Assembly: GCF_014635885.1 (NCBI RefSeq)
Contig: NZ_BMDR01000007.1
Location: 1 to 64,000 of the forward strand
DNA length: 64,000 bases
Direction: 5' to 3'
Source of the DNA: Acinetobacter vivianii
GTDB lineage: Bacteria > Pseudomonadota > Gammaproteobacteria > Pseudomonadales > Moraxellaceae
The notes below the pieces were generated by a model. The model searched no databases. It saw only the letters and a list, made by a program, of their open reading frames with translations, and was not told the origin of the DNA. How positions within the stretch are numbered: position 1 is the stretch's first letter; each line of letters opens with the position of its first letter. Positions 19,576-27,708 of this stretch are shown here, one piece after another. The translations under genes and the position numbers were made by a program.

Positions 19576-20181
19576 ATGGAAGAACCATCGTTAATCGCGC
19601 TTTTACAACAACGGTTGCGTTTTTCCAAACGAATCCAGCAGGCGGATGCTGCTGTATTAATTGCGATTACACAAGAAAGTCAGCCTAAAGTTTTGCTCAC
19701 GCGCCGTTCGATGCAGTTGTCTCAACATGCAGGAGAGGTTTCCTTTCCGGGTGGCAAACGTGATCCGAGTGATACCAGTAATATTGTTGTGGCGTTGCGT
19801 GAAGCGCAAGAGGAAACTGCACTGAACCCTTTTGATGTCAAACTATTGGGCGATCTGCCGATTCAGCGGGCACGCAGTGGTTTGTCTGTTAAGCCAATCG
19901 TGGGGCTGATTCCTGCTCAGGTAGATCTGGTGGCGCAACCGACCGAAATTGATCGGATTTTCTTTGTCCCATTACAAGAACTCATCGACGCACCTCCTTT
20001 GCCTTACGAAGTTCGTTTGGCTCGACAATCGTTATATTTCCCGAGTATGCAAGTGGATAGTGAAGTGGTGTGGGGGCTGACTGCGCGTATGTTGGTGTCT
20101 TTATTTCAATATGGATTGGGCTATCAAAAAAGCTGGCCTTTTCTCGTGAATCCCCCTCACTTTGGGATTGCAAAGTTCTAA
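19576..20181 (+). CDS. nudL: CoA pyrophosphatase-type Nudix hydrolase
   Basis: The 201-residue protein has the combined CoA/Nudix signature of the NudL (YeaB) group: LLTRRSMQLSQHAGEVSFPGG followed by the Nudix box segment ALREAQEETAL. Family members split CoA and its derivatives to 4'-phosphopantetheine and 3',5'-ADP. It is divergent from the other Nudix gene and followed 21 bases later by a carbonic-anhydrase-like gene, with which it is probably cotranscribed. The substrate is inferred from the motif, so the symbol is tentative. Confidence 0.85.
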   Translation: MEEPSLIALLQQRLRFSKRIQQADAAVLIAITQESQPKVLLTRRSMQLSQHAGEVSFPGGKRDPSDTSNIVVALREAQEETALNPFDVKLLGDLPIQRARSGLSVKPIVGLIPAQVDLVAQPTEIDRIFFVPLQELIDAPPLPYEVRLARQSLYFPSMQVDSEVVWGLTARMLVSLFQYGLGYQKSWPFLVNPPHFGIAKF

Positions 20182-20202
20182 TTTTTTTAAGAGTTTTTTA
20201 TC

Positions 20203-20733
20203 ATGATGTATACCTATCAGGGATTGAGTCCGAAAGCTTTACATGAACCTTGGGATGGCTGGGTTGCGCCAACAGCGACCGTCATTGGCCATGCAGAACT
20301 TGGTCGGCAAGTGAGTATCTGGTTTGGTGCAGTGGTCCGTGCTGACAATTGTGTGATTCGGATTGGGGATTTCTCGAATATTCAGGAAAATGCCGTGTTG
20401 CATACTGATGCTGGTATTGAATTGACTATTGGTGAATATGTGACGGTTGGACATAAGGTCATGTTACATGGTTGTAGCATTGGTGATAATTCGCTGATTG
20501 GCATGAATGCGGTTATTTTGAATAACGCCGTGATTGGTAAGAATTGCATTATTGGTGCCAATGCGCTGATTCCAGAAGGAAAGGTTATTCCAGATAATTC
20601 TGTAGTGATGGGGTCTCCCGGAAAAGTAGTGAAAACACTGGATGAACAAGGGGCTGCACGTTTGCGTTTAAGTGCCTTGCATTATGCAGAGCATTATAAA
20701 AACTTTTTAAATCTGGAACCCTTTACTTTTTAA
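20203..20733 (+). CDS. Gamma-carbonic-anhydrase-like hexapeptide-repeat protein
   Basis: The 176-residue protein is built of left-handed beta-helix hexapeptide repeats (for example [20 protein letters not shown]). It keeps the metal-site histidines of the gamma carbonic anhydrase group in ENAVLHTD and VGHKVMLHG. Close relatives are YrdA/CaiE/PaaY-type proteins; activity as a carbonic anhydrase or thioesterase cannot be decided from sequence. The start is one of two adjacent ATG codons (20203 or 20206). Confidence 0.87.
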   Translation: MMYTYQGLSPKALHEPWDGWVAPTATVIGHAELGRQVSIWFGAVVRADNCVIRIGDFSNIQENAVLHTDAGIELTIGEYVTVGHKVMLHGCSIGDNSLIGMNAVILNNAVIGKNCIIGANALIPEGKVIPDNSVVMGSPGKVVKTLDEQGAARLRLSALHYAEHYKNFLNLEPFTF

Positions 20734-20761
20734 CGCCTATTTGAAAATGAAGTCTTGATAT

Positions 20762-20786
20762 GGCCAAGTTTATGCTTGGCTTTTTA
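20762..20786 (+). terminator. Intrinsic terminator
   Basis: GCCAAG pairs with CTTGGC around a six-base loop, followed by T5. It lies about 30 bases after the hexapeptide protein gene. Confidence 0.75.
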
Positions 20787-20876
20787 TTGAGATAAAAAAG
20801 CCAAGAACTCGCCTATCGCGTTTGAGTGGAGTATGATACTCGACGTTTTTTATCTCTTTTGGGTTAAGGTTTTTGC

Positions 20877-21575
20877 ATGAAGTTGCTGGCATTGGAAACT
20901 GCAAATGAGCAGTGTTCTGTTTCATTAATTGATGATACTCAAGAACTCTATTTTCAGTTGGATGATCGGCCGAAAGCACAAACGCAAACAATTTTGCCTT
21001 TAACCGAGCAAGCCTTATTACAAACCAAAACTCAACTTGCTGATTTGGCAGCAATTGCATTTAGTCGCGGCCCAGGTTCATTTAGTGGGGTGCGTATTAA
21101 TGCCGCCGTTGCACAGGCTTTGGCTTGGTCTCAGGATTTACCCGTCATCCCCGTTTCTAGTTTGCAGGCCTTGGCGCAAGCGGCTTATCGTGTTACGGGT
21201 TTAACGCAAGTCACAGCTGTACTCGACGCACGCATGCAGGAAGTTTATATCGCCAACTTCTGTCTGGATGAGCAGGGCATGATGCAGGCGATGGATGAAG
21301 AAAAATTATTAAATTATGAGCAAGCTTCTGCTTATTGCAAATTTACGCCGATTGGTTCGGGTTCAGAATTAATTAAGCCAACTGGAATAGACTCCGCTGA
21401 GGTTTCCATTCCAAACACGGCACTGGTACAGATTAAGGCAACAGCACAAGATATTGCTGTGATTGCCAGAAGCTATGCGGCACAGCAAAAATGGGTCGAT
21501 GCTGAACATGCGCTGCCTGTGTATTTACGTGATGATGCGTGGAAAAAAATTCCAGAACAAGGTAAGGCGAATTAA
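20877..21575 (+). CDS. tsaB: tRNA threonylcarbamoyladenosine biosynthesis protein TsaB
   Basis: TsaB partners TsaD and TsaE in making t6A37 on ANN-decoding tRNAs. The 232-residue protein opens with MKLLALETANEQCSVSL and has the ASKHA-type GPGSFSGVRIN segment that defines the family. GTTAAGG precedes the ATG. It is spaced nine bases from uppP, so the two are cotranscribed. Confidence 0.95.
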   Translation: MKLLALETANEQCSVSLIDDTQELYFQLDDRPKAQTQTILPLTEQALLQTKTQLADLAAIAFSRGPGSFSGVRINAAVAQALAWSQDLPVIPVSSLQALAQAAYRVTGLTQVTAVLDARMQEVYIANFCLDEQGMMQAMDEEKLLNYEQASAYCKFTPIGSGSELIKPTGIDSAEVSIPNTALVQIKATAQDIAVIARSYAAQQKWVDAEHALPVYLRDDAWKKIPEQGKAN

Positions 21576-21583
21576 GGTTAATT

Positions 21584-22405
21584 ATGGATCTTTTATTGCT
21601 ATTTAAAGCAGCAATTATGGGCTTGGTTGAGGGGATTACCGAGTTCCTGCCCATTTCAAGTACAGGACATCTCATTTTATCCGGACAACTTCTCGATTTC
21701 TGGACGATTGAAAAAAGAGATATGTTTGCTGTTGCCGTGCAGATCGGTGCAATCGCCGCTGTTATTTATGAATATTGGGGTAAATTGTGGGGAGCGCTGA
21801 TTGGCGCGCTCACTGGACAAGAGCAGGGTCGCCGTCTGAGTCTGAACCTGATCATCGCGTCTATTCCCATCGTAATTATTGGCCTGACTTTTGGTGATGT
21901 GGTCAAAGCCTATTTATTTAATGCGATTACTGTTGCGATTGCCTTGATTGTCGGTGGTTTTATTATTCTATGGGCGGAACGTCGACCACATCAGATCGTT
22001 ACCAAAGAAGTGGATGATCTTAGTTTTAAACAGGCGACGCTCATTGGTTTGATCCAGTGTCTGGCCTTGATTCCAGGGACTTCACGTTCAGGTTCAACCA
22101 TTATTGGTTCATTATTTTTAGGTGTATCTCGTAAAGCCGCAGCCGAATTCTCATTCTTCTTGGGAATCCCTGTACTGATGGGCGCTGGCTTACTGGATAT
22201 GTACAAGATGCGCCATGAATTGCATAGCAATGACATGATGGTCTTAGCCGTCGGTATTATTGTTGCTTTCATTTCCGCCTTGGTTGTCATCCGTGCCTTG
22301 ATTCGCTATGTGTCTAAGCATGACTTCACGGCATTTGCTTATTATCGAATTGTATTTGGTTTATTTATTTTAGCGACGTGGTGGACAGGTTGGGTGCATT
22401 GGTAA
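21584..22405 (+). CDS. uppP: Undecaprenyl-diphosphate phosphatase (BacA type)
   Basis: UppP dephosphorylates undecaprenyl diphosphate to recycle the lipid carrier of peptidoglycan and other glycans. The 273-residue membrane protein has seven to eight hydrophobic segments and the two family motifs: [20 protein letters not shown] near the N-terminus and [17 protein letters not shown] near residue 165. Its stop codon overlaps the rsmJ start (TAATG). Confidence 0.97.
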   Translation: MDLLLLFKAAIMGLVEGITEFLPISSTGHLILSGQLLDFWTIEKRDMFAVAVQIGAIAAVIYEYWGKLWGALIGALTGQEQGRRLSLNLIIASIPIVIIGLTFGDVVKAYLFNAITVAIALIVGGFIILWAERRPHQIVTKEVDDLSFKQATLIGLIQCLALIPGTSRSGSTIIGSLFLGVSRKAAAEFSFFLGIPVLMGAGLLDMYKMRHELHSNDMMVLAVGIIVAFISALVVIRALIRYVSKHDFTAFAYYRIVFGLFILATWWTGWVHW

Positions 22406-23208
22406 TGCAGATGGAGTGTTGGTATCAAACGGAATATGAACAAGCATTTCAGCAATTGAAAAGCCGTTTGGCTGAATTGAATGTTCAGTTGAATGGTCAA
22501 GCTGTTGAAAAGATTAATGCCCGTTTTTTACGTTTGAATCCTGAAATGGCTTTGGTCATCGATAGCGATGGGCTTAGCCTTGCTGCCAACGGGATGAAAA
22601 TGCAACCTGACTGGCGTGCCGAGATTTCCCGTTTAAAAAGAGCCAGCTTAAAATCAGAGATGATTGCCAGAGCATGCCAACTGGGTGAAAAGCCAAGCTT
22701 GATCGATGCAACTGCTGGTTTAGGTCATGACAGTTTACTGATGGCTTATTTGGGAGCCGATGTACGACTGGTTGAGCGACATCCGATCCTGTTTGTGTTG
22801 CTGGAATATACCAAAGCACAGGCCGAGCAAGATCCGTTTTTACAGTCGTTCATGTCGCGTATTGAACTGATCTATGCAGATTCGAATAGCTATTTACAGC
22901 AACTAGTCCAGCAGGGTGAGCAGGTCGATGTTGTGTATCTTGATCCCATGTTTCCACAACGCGATCAGAACCAGCAAGCAGTAAAGAAACAGGCTCAGGT
23001 CAAGAAGCAAATGCAGTTATTACATATGTTGTTGCCTGAAGATGGGGAAATGGATCTTGGGGATCAACTCTTGCATTTGGCCAACCAGATCGCGAAACGG
23101 GTGATTGTGAAACGACCACGACATGCGGTTTATCTGGCGGATCAAACCCCTGATCACCAATGGTTAGGTGATGCTTGTCGTTTTGATGCATATTTTCCAA
23201 AAGGTTAA
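22405..23208 (+). CDS. rsmJ: 16S rRNA (guanine-N2) methyltransferase RsmJ
   Basis: RsmJ makes m2G1516 in 16S rRNA. The 267-residue product has the SAM-binding motif [20 protein letters not shown], then [12 protein letters not shown], and the family-specific [11 protein letters not shown] segment that serves as the catalytic motif IV. The start at 22405 is coupled to the uppP stop; an upstream in-frame ATG within uppP at 22378 is unlikely because RsmJ proteins do not extend that far. Confidence 0.93.
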   Translation: MQMECWYQTEYEQAFQQLKSRLAELNVQLNGQAVEKINARFLRLNPEMALVIDSDGLSLAANGMKMQPDWRAEISRLKRASLKSEMIARACQLGEKPSLIDATAGLGHDSLLMAYLGADVRLVERHPILFVLLEYTKAQAEQDPFLQSFMSRIELIYADSNSYLQQLVQQGEQVDVVYLDPMFPQRDQNQQAVKKQAQVKKQMQLLHMLLPEDGEMDLGDQLLHLANQIAKRVIVKRPRHAVYLADQTPDHQWLGDACRFDAYFPKG

Positions 23209-23281
23209 CTTTAAATCAGATTCAAATGATTGTTTGGCTTGCGTCAATGCTCGGTAAAGATTTGTGATATAGTGCAAAAGC

Positions 23282-23443
23282 ATGATTGCTAAAAAATTCT
23301 TGTCGAGCTTACACTACAGTCACGCATTGCGTCTTTTAGGAAAAGTACTGCACATTCAATCATTAGAATGGCATATTTTCAGTTTAGGCTTGAAAAGAGA
23401 AACTCCCGAAGAATTTTATGATAGACCTCAAACCGTCCATTAA
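23282..23443 (+). CDS. Small ORF upstream of the C13 peptidase (53 aa)
   Basis: The reading frame from ATG 23282 encodes 53 residues with protein-like composition, including ALRLLGKVLHIQSLEWHIF and ending EEFYDRPQTVH. It overlaps the start of the next gene by 26 bases in another frame. TATAGT lies at about 23268-23273, so the transcript may begin almost at the ATG. No Shine-Dalgarno is seen. I do not recognise the protein; the support is the lack of other use for this gap and its amino-acid make-up. It may not be translated. Confidence 0.4.
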   Translation: MIAKKFLSSLHYSHALRLLGKVLHIQSLEWHIFSLGLKRETPEEFYDRPQTVH

Positions 23444-24863
23444 TCTCTGGCATGATTTTAAAAGTAACCAAATTGCTGGAATGTGGTTGTTCCTCGGGTC
23501 TCGCCGTTCCTTACAGGTTGTTCATCCTTCTATTACCCAGCTGATTCTCTGGGGTATCCTCGGCGGCTGTACCAACTCGCTTTATAGCTGGTTGGTGGCA
23601 GGTCAAATGGGGGAGTTCAATGCTCAAGGTTTGATTGGCTACGCACTTTGGCCTTTTATTGCCCTTATTGTCGGTATTTTTCTTTCACAACGGATGAATC
23701 AGCCGCGTTTGATGCTGGTGCCTGCATTACTGTGGCTAGTACTCGATACCAATATTCTGCTTTTACAATGCATCATTCAGTATCTTGGCTCGAATGGTTA
23801 TCTGAACTTTATTCCTGACAGTATCTATAACGGTTTCCTGCCGCCACTGTTTGTTGGGCTATTTGTCTGGCAAAGTCTGGCTGTAATTTGGGTCTTTTCT
23901 CGTGCTTTGAACTGGCCTTGGTGGGAGCGGGCGCTGGTTTTTGTGGCAACGATTGCGACCATGGTGGTGTGGCAGCTTTCAGTAAAGGATCAGCCGATCT
24001 GGAAAGTGGAGCAGACCCCGCCAAGTTTTGCCGAAGATGCCTTCTATGCACAAAGCCATTTGCTAGATAAGGCGCTGGATCAGATTCAATATGGTGATAT
24101 TGCACAAAGCCACTGGTACTTTATGGGTGTGGCTGGTGATAGCTATGTGGATGTATTCAAATCGGAAATTGAACGTATAAGAGAACAGTTTGATACGCGG
24201 TTTGGAACCTTTGGGCGTTCGATTATGCTGATTAACAATCCAGCCACGCGTTTAGAAGTGCCAATCGCATCGAAAACCAGTATGGAGTTGGCTTTACGCC
24301 GTATTGGTCAGCAAATGAATCGTGATAGCGATGTGTTGTTTCTATACATGACATCGCATGGTGAGCGTAATCATTTTGAAATTGAAAATGCCCCTCTTAA
24401 TCTGGATCAGGTCGATCCCAAATGGTTAAGAGAAACACTGGATAAATCTGGAATTCGCTGGCGTGTCATTGTGATTTCAGCGTGTTATTCAGGAAGTTTT
24501 ATTCCCGCTTTACAATCACCAGATACTTTAATTATTACGGCTTCTGCGGCAGACAAAACTTCTTTTGGCTGTAATAACGAAGCAGACTATACTTATTTTG
24601 GTCGGGCGTTTTTTGATCTGGCGATGCGCGAACAATATTCCATGAAAAAAGCGTTTGAGCAGGCTAAGCAAACTGTGACCAAGTGGGAAGTGGCACAAGG
24701 TGTTGAACCATCTGAACCGCAATGGTCGATCGGTCGTAATATGGAATTGATGCTGCCACAGCTTGAACCGTATCTGTTCCCGACACAAAATATTGCATCT
24801 ACAGACATTACAAAAACACAGGATGATGAACATGCAGCTACTGCAAAAAAACCGTTGTTTTGA
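23418..24863 (+). CDS. Membrane-anchored C13 (legumain/caspase-like) peptidase
   Basis: The 481-residue protein has about five hydrophobic segments in residues 35-190, then a soluble domain with the clan CD cysteine peptidase pair: His314 in YMTSHGERNH and Cys356 in VISACYSGSF. The spacing and the strand-HG / strand-AC-SG layout match the C13 family. Bacterial members are little studied; some relatives act in surface protein processing. The first 26 bases overlap a small ORF and the end overlaps fghA by 32 bases, so the genes may be translated in series. Confidence 0.85.
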   Translation: MIDLKPSINLWHDFKSNQIAGMWLFLGSRRSLQVVHPSITQLILWGILGGCTNSLYSWLVAGQMGEFNAQGLIGYALWPFIALIVGIFLSQRMNQPRLMLVPALLWLVLDTNILLLQCIIQYLGSNGYLNFIPDSIYNGFLPPLFVGLFVWQSLAVIWVFSRALNWPWWERALVFVATIATMVVWQLSVKDQPIWKVEQTPPSFAEDAFYAQSHLLDKALDQIQYGDIAQSHWYFMGVAGDSYVDVFKSEIERIREQFDTRFGTFGRSIMLINNPATRLEVPIASKTSMELALRRIGQQMNRDSDVLFLYMTSHGERNHFEIENAPLNLDQVDPKWLRETLDKSGIRWRVIVISACYSGSFIPALQSPDTLIITASAADKTSFGCNNEADYTYFGRAFFDLAMREQYSMKKAFEQAKQTVTKWEVAQGVEPSEPQWSIGRNMELMLPQLEPYLFPTQNIASTDITKTQDDEHAATAKKPLF

Positions 24864-25677
24864 GGGTGAGCAACGTATTTATCAACTTGAGTCTCAACAT
24901 CTTAAAGGCAGCACCAAAGTGGGTGTCTATTTGCCACCTGCGGCATTGGAAGGCAAGGCGTGTTCAGCCTTGTTTTATCTTGCAGGCTTAACCTGTACCG
25001 AAGAAACCTTTGCGATTAAAGCCCATGCACAGCGGATGGCAGCTCGACTCAGCCTGATTTTAATTACACCTGATACTTCTCCACGTGGTGAAGATGTTGC
25101 ACAAGGCGATCATTGGGATATTGGGCAGGGAGCTGGCTTTTATATTAATGCGACCCAGCAACCTTGGGCTGAGCATTATCAAATGGAGTCTTATCTGGTT
25201 GATGAACTCTATGCGCATGTTTTACAAGCGTTACCTGTGGCTGAAAATCAGATCGGAATTTTTGGACACTCAATGGGTGGACATGGCGCGTTGACCTTAG
25301 CCTTTAAATATCCTGACCAATTCAAATCGGTTTCGGCTTTTGCGCCGATTTGTGCGCCAAGTATTTGCCCGTGGGGTGAAAAGGCATTTAGCCAATATCT
25401 TGGCACTGATCAGCAGCAATGGGCGGCACATGATGCGACCGCGCTGGTGCAGCAGAAAGGTGGGTTATTTGAAGAAATCCTGATTGATCAAGGACTGGAT
25501 GACCAGTTTTTTGCTCAGTTGAATCCTGAAAAATTTAAACAAGCCTGTCTGGAAGCTGAGCAACCGCTCACTTTGCGTCTACACAAAGGCTATGATCATG
25601 GCTATTACTTTATTCAAAGTTTTATCGATGATCATCTACAGTTCCACGCCATTCAGCTTGAAAAAGTAGCGGGATAA
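24832..25677 (+). CDS. fghA: S-formylglutathione hydrolase
   Basis: This esterase-D-type enzyme hydrolyses S-formylglutathione to glutathione and formate, the last step of formaldehyde detoxification. The 281-residue alpha/beta hydrolase has the nucleophile serine in GHSMGGHGAL, the aspartate in DQGLDDQFF and the histidine in KGYDHGYYFI. The N-terminal segment LAGLTCTEETF is family-specific. ATG 24832 is favoured by CAGG ten bases upstream; ATG codons at 24823 and 24826 are alternatives. No adhC (formaldehyde dehydrogenase) gene is adjacent, so its partner must be elsewhere. Confidence 0.93.
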   Translation: MQLLQKNRCFEGEQRIYQLESQHLKGSTKVGVYLPPAALEGKACSALFYLAGLTCTEETFAIKAHAQRMAARLSLILITPDTSPRGEDVAQGDHWDIGQGAGFYINATQQPWAEHYQMESYLVDELYAHVLQALPVAENQIGIFGHSMGGHGALTLAFKYPDQFKSVSAFAPICAPSICPWGEKAFSQYLGTDQQQWAAHDATALVQQKGGLFEEILIDQGLDDQFFAQLNPEKFKQACLEAEQPLTLRLHKGYDHGYYFIQSFIDDHLQFHAIQLEKVAG

Positions 25678-25703
25678 AAAAGAAGCTCATTTGAGCTTCT
25701 TTT
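25675..25703. terminator. Bidirectional terminator between fghA and the DUF2218 gene
   Basis: AGAAGCTCA pairs with TGAGCTTCT around a short loop, with A and T runs on both sides, at the junction of two convergent genes. It overlaps the fghA and DUF2218 ends. Confidence 0.85.
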
Positions 25704-25978
25704 TAATTGTGCTGCCATTCAGCCACAAATTCCTGCTGTGCCATACGGTTTAAATGATTGATCACCACTTGTTCGAGATGTGCGACATCATCTTGCTGGT
25801 TTTCAATCAGCACCGCCAAATGCTGTTCATGCGGTGTGAGGGTGACGGTTGCAGTAGGCATAAAGATTTTTGTCTCTGTTTCCGTTTCTGCAACTTCAAA
25901 CTTATGCTTCCAGTGATTGAGCAAACGTTTACTAATACGTTTTCCTTCAGTCGTCGTGATATTTGTGCTGCTATTCAT
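25703..25978 (-). CDS. DUF2218 domain-containing protein
   Basis: This 91-residue soluble protein matches the DUF2218 family pattern: an N-terminal K-R-L-L-N-H-W-K-H-K-F segment, a small beta sheet, and the C-terminal V-I-N-H-L-N-R-M-A segment followed by E-F-x-x-x-W. The function is not known, though such proteins often occur near siderophore or iron genes; none is adjacent here. It is convergent with fghA and divergent from rpe. Confidence 0.82.
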   Translation of the reverse strand: MNSSTNITTTEGKRISKRLLNHWKHKFEVAETETETKIFMPTATVTLTPHEQHLAVLIENQQDDVAHLEQVVINHLNRMAQQEFVAEWQHN

Positions 25979-26115
25979 GTTGCTTTTCTTCCTCTAATTT
26001 CATTGACTAACATAGCAAAGCGCAGGCGAGATAAAAATAGTCCAGATGCAACGCGTTGTTGCAAGTTTGCAATGCTTGAATAATGACTTTGTAACAGCCC
26101 TAAGTGTGCTGAATT

Positions 26116-26124
26116 TGTTATAAT
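26116..26124 (+). promoter_or_regulatory. Extended -10 promoter element for rpe
   Basis: TGTTATAAT is a perfect extended -10 (TGnTATAAT), 38 bases before the rpe ATG. No strong -35 is seen, which is tolerated by extended -10 promoters. The role is inferred. Confidence 0.6.
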
Positions 26125-26161
26125 CGTTTCATCATTTTTCTCAGAGTTTGCCAGGTCATCC

Positions 26162-26848
26162 ATGTCCAAGCCTTATTTGATTGCTCCTTCGATTTTATCT
26201 GCTGATTTTGCGCGTTTAGGTGAAGAGGTAGAAAAAGTTCTAGCTGCAGGTGCAGACGTTGTACATTTTGATGTGATGGATAACCACTATGTACCAAACC
26301 TTACTTTTGGTGCAGGGGTATGTAAGGCACTGAAAAATTACGGTATCAAAGCACCTATCGATGTGCATCTGATGGTTTCACCTGTGGATCGTATGATTGG
26401 TGATTTTATTGAAGCGGGTGCAGAAATTATTACCTTCCATCCAGAAGCAACGGATCACATTGACCGTTCTTTACAATTGATCAAGGCGGGTGGTGCAAAA
26501 GCAGGCTTAGTATTTAACCCAGCAACACCATTGCATTATCTTGATTATGTGCTGGATAAAGTCGACCAGATTTTATTGATGAGCGTAAACCCAGGCTTTG
26601 GCGGCCAGAAATTCATCCCAATGACTTTGGATAAATTGCGTCAGGCGCGTCAAATTATTGATGCCAGCGGTCGTGATATCCGTTTAGAAGTTGATGGTGG
26701 TGTTGGCCCAGCAAATATTCGTGAGATTGCAGAAGCGGGTGCGGATATGTTCGTGGCTGGGTCGGCAATTTTTGGTCAACCAGACTATAAAGCGGTGATT
26801 GATCAAATGCGTGCAGAGCTGGCTCAAGTCGGTGCAACAGAAGTTTAG
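26162..26848 (+). CDS. rpe: Ribulose-phosphate 3-epimerase
   Basis: Rpe interconverts ribulose 5-phosphate and xylulose 5-phosphate in the pentose phosphate pathway. The 228-residue TIM barrel has the typical segments [33 protein letters not shown] (metal-binding), [20 protein letters not shown] and [11 protein letters not shown]. Downstream lies a tandem 12-mer array, then a terminator. Confidence 0.97.
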   Translation: MSKPYLIAPSILSADFARLGEEVEKVLAAGADVVHFDVMDNHYVPNLTFGAGVCKALKNYGIKAPIDVHLMVSPVDRMIGDFIEAGAEIITFHPEATDHIDRSLQLIKAGGAKAGLVFNPATPLHYLDYVLDKVDQILLMSVNPGFGGQKFIPMTLDKLRQARQIIDASGRDIRLEVDGGVGPANIREIAEAGADMFVAGSAIFGQPDYKAVIDQMRAELAQVGATEV

Positions 26849-26864
26849 TGTTTTCATCCTATTT

Positions 26865-26936
26865 TTCACATAAGCTTGTGGATAACTTTGTTTATAACTG
26901 GGTGGATAACCATGTTGATAAGCAGGTGGGTAAGAT
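26865..26936 (-). repeat. Six tandem 12-bp DnaA-box-like repeats downstream of rpe
   Basis: Six consecutive 12-mers start at 26865, 26877, 26889, 26901, 26913 and 26925. All have TAA at positions 7-9 and five have ATAA at positions 6-9; the consensus reads (T/G)GTKGATAA(C/G)NN. On the minus strand the 9-mers are TTATCCACA (perfect DnaA box), TTATAAACA, TTATCCACC, TTATCAACA and TTACCCACC, plus a weaker TTATGTGAA. A seventh, out-of-phase copy (TGTTGTTAA) starts at 26936. They sit on the same face of the helix, about one turn apart, after the rpe stop. The binding role is inferred. Confidence 0.75.
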
Positions 26937-26990
26937 GTTGTTAAAATAAACAAAATGATTTCAGTTGTTTATATTCACAGCAAAAAAACG

Positions 26991-27019
26991 AAAAAAGGAC
27001 AATCTTTTGTCCTTTTTTT
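26991..27019 (+). terminator. Intrinsic terminator downstream of rpe
   Basis: AAAAAAGGACAA pairs with TTGTCCTTTTTT around a four-base loop, with T run. The gap 26849-27216 holds the repeat array, this terminator and the presumed cop promoter; no ORF is seen in it. Confidence 0.88.
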
Positions 27020-27216
27020 ATGCGCTAACTTATTTATTTTGCACTATTTTTGCGCAGCCGGCTTAGAGGTTTGAATAGGCCAAGAAAACAGCGAAATCAT
27101 GCTGTTGTTGAATATAATGATAAGAATTTAAACCGTGAGATCATTGTGCATAAAGCAGAAAGAAATTATGCTAGGCATATGCAATCACCTGAATTGATGG
27201 AAACAAGGAACCTTTA

Positions 27217-27633
27217 GTGCAATTTCGCAAGCAATACAGACATTTGTGGTTTGTATTCCTGATGATCTTTTTCATTGGGGGAAGCAGTGCGGCCGTTGCA
27301 GCAGTTCAAGAGGTTCACTCTCATCATTCATCTACTGTTTCAACCTTATCATGTCATGATCAGCAAATGATGCAACATCATCCAGCGCAAAGCTCACATG
27401 CAGATCGCATGAGTCTCGGTCAGTGTCATGATGAACAAATGCAGGATCATCTGCATTGTCAGGATTGTAATAGTACTTCACATTGTCAAAGCATCAATTT
27501 CGCTTTAGACCAAAATACGCCAATCCTTTCCGTTTCGCCATTTTTAGAGCTGAGTACTTATATCAATACGGACTACCAAGCTCGGCATCTTGCTGGCTAT
27601 TGGCAAGAAATTTTACGCCCTCCTAGAACCTGA
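27217..27633 (+). CDS. Small His/Cys-rich exported protein upstream of copA (CopL-like)
   Basis: The 138-residue product starts with GTG, supported by AAGGAA eight bases upstream. It has a signal peptide (about residues 1-28, ending SSAAVAA) and a mature part rich in His, Cys, Met and Gln: CHDQQMMQHH, QCHDEQM and HCQDCNSTSHC. These could bind copper. It precedes copA by 75 bases and is probably cotranscribed. A small His/Cys-rich gene called copL lies before copAB in Xanthomonas and is needed for their copper induction; the similarity here is in position and composition, and is inferred. Confidence 0.75.
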   Translation: MQFRKQYRHLWFVFLMIFFIGGSSAAVAAVQEVHSHHSSTVSTLSCHDQQMMQHHPAQSSHADRMSLGQCHDEQMQDHLHCQDCNSTSHCQSINFALDQNTPILSVSPFLELSTYINTDYQARHLAGYWQEILRPPRT

Positions 27634-27708
27634 TCTGTCTTTGCAGGCTCTTTCTCTTTGTGAAAAGGGAAGTGAGCATTTTTAAAGTTAACAGATTAGG
27701 AAATCATC

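Noticed and set aside
26684..26953. Minus-strand frame with repeating Tyr-Pro units over the 12-mer array
   Set aside because: The tetrapeptide repeat is a by-product of the 12-bp DNA repeat. The frame overlaps rpe and has no ribosome-binding sequence.
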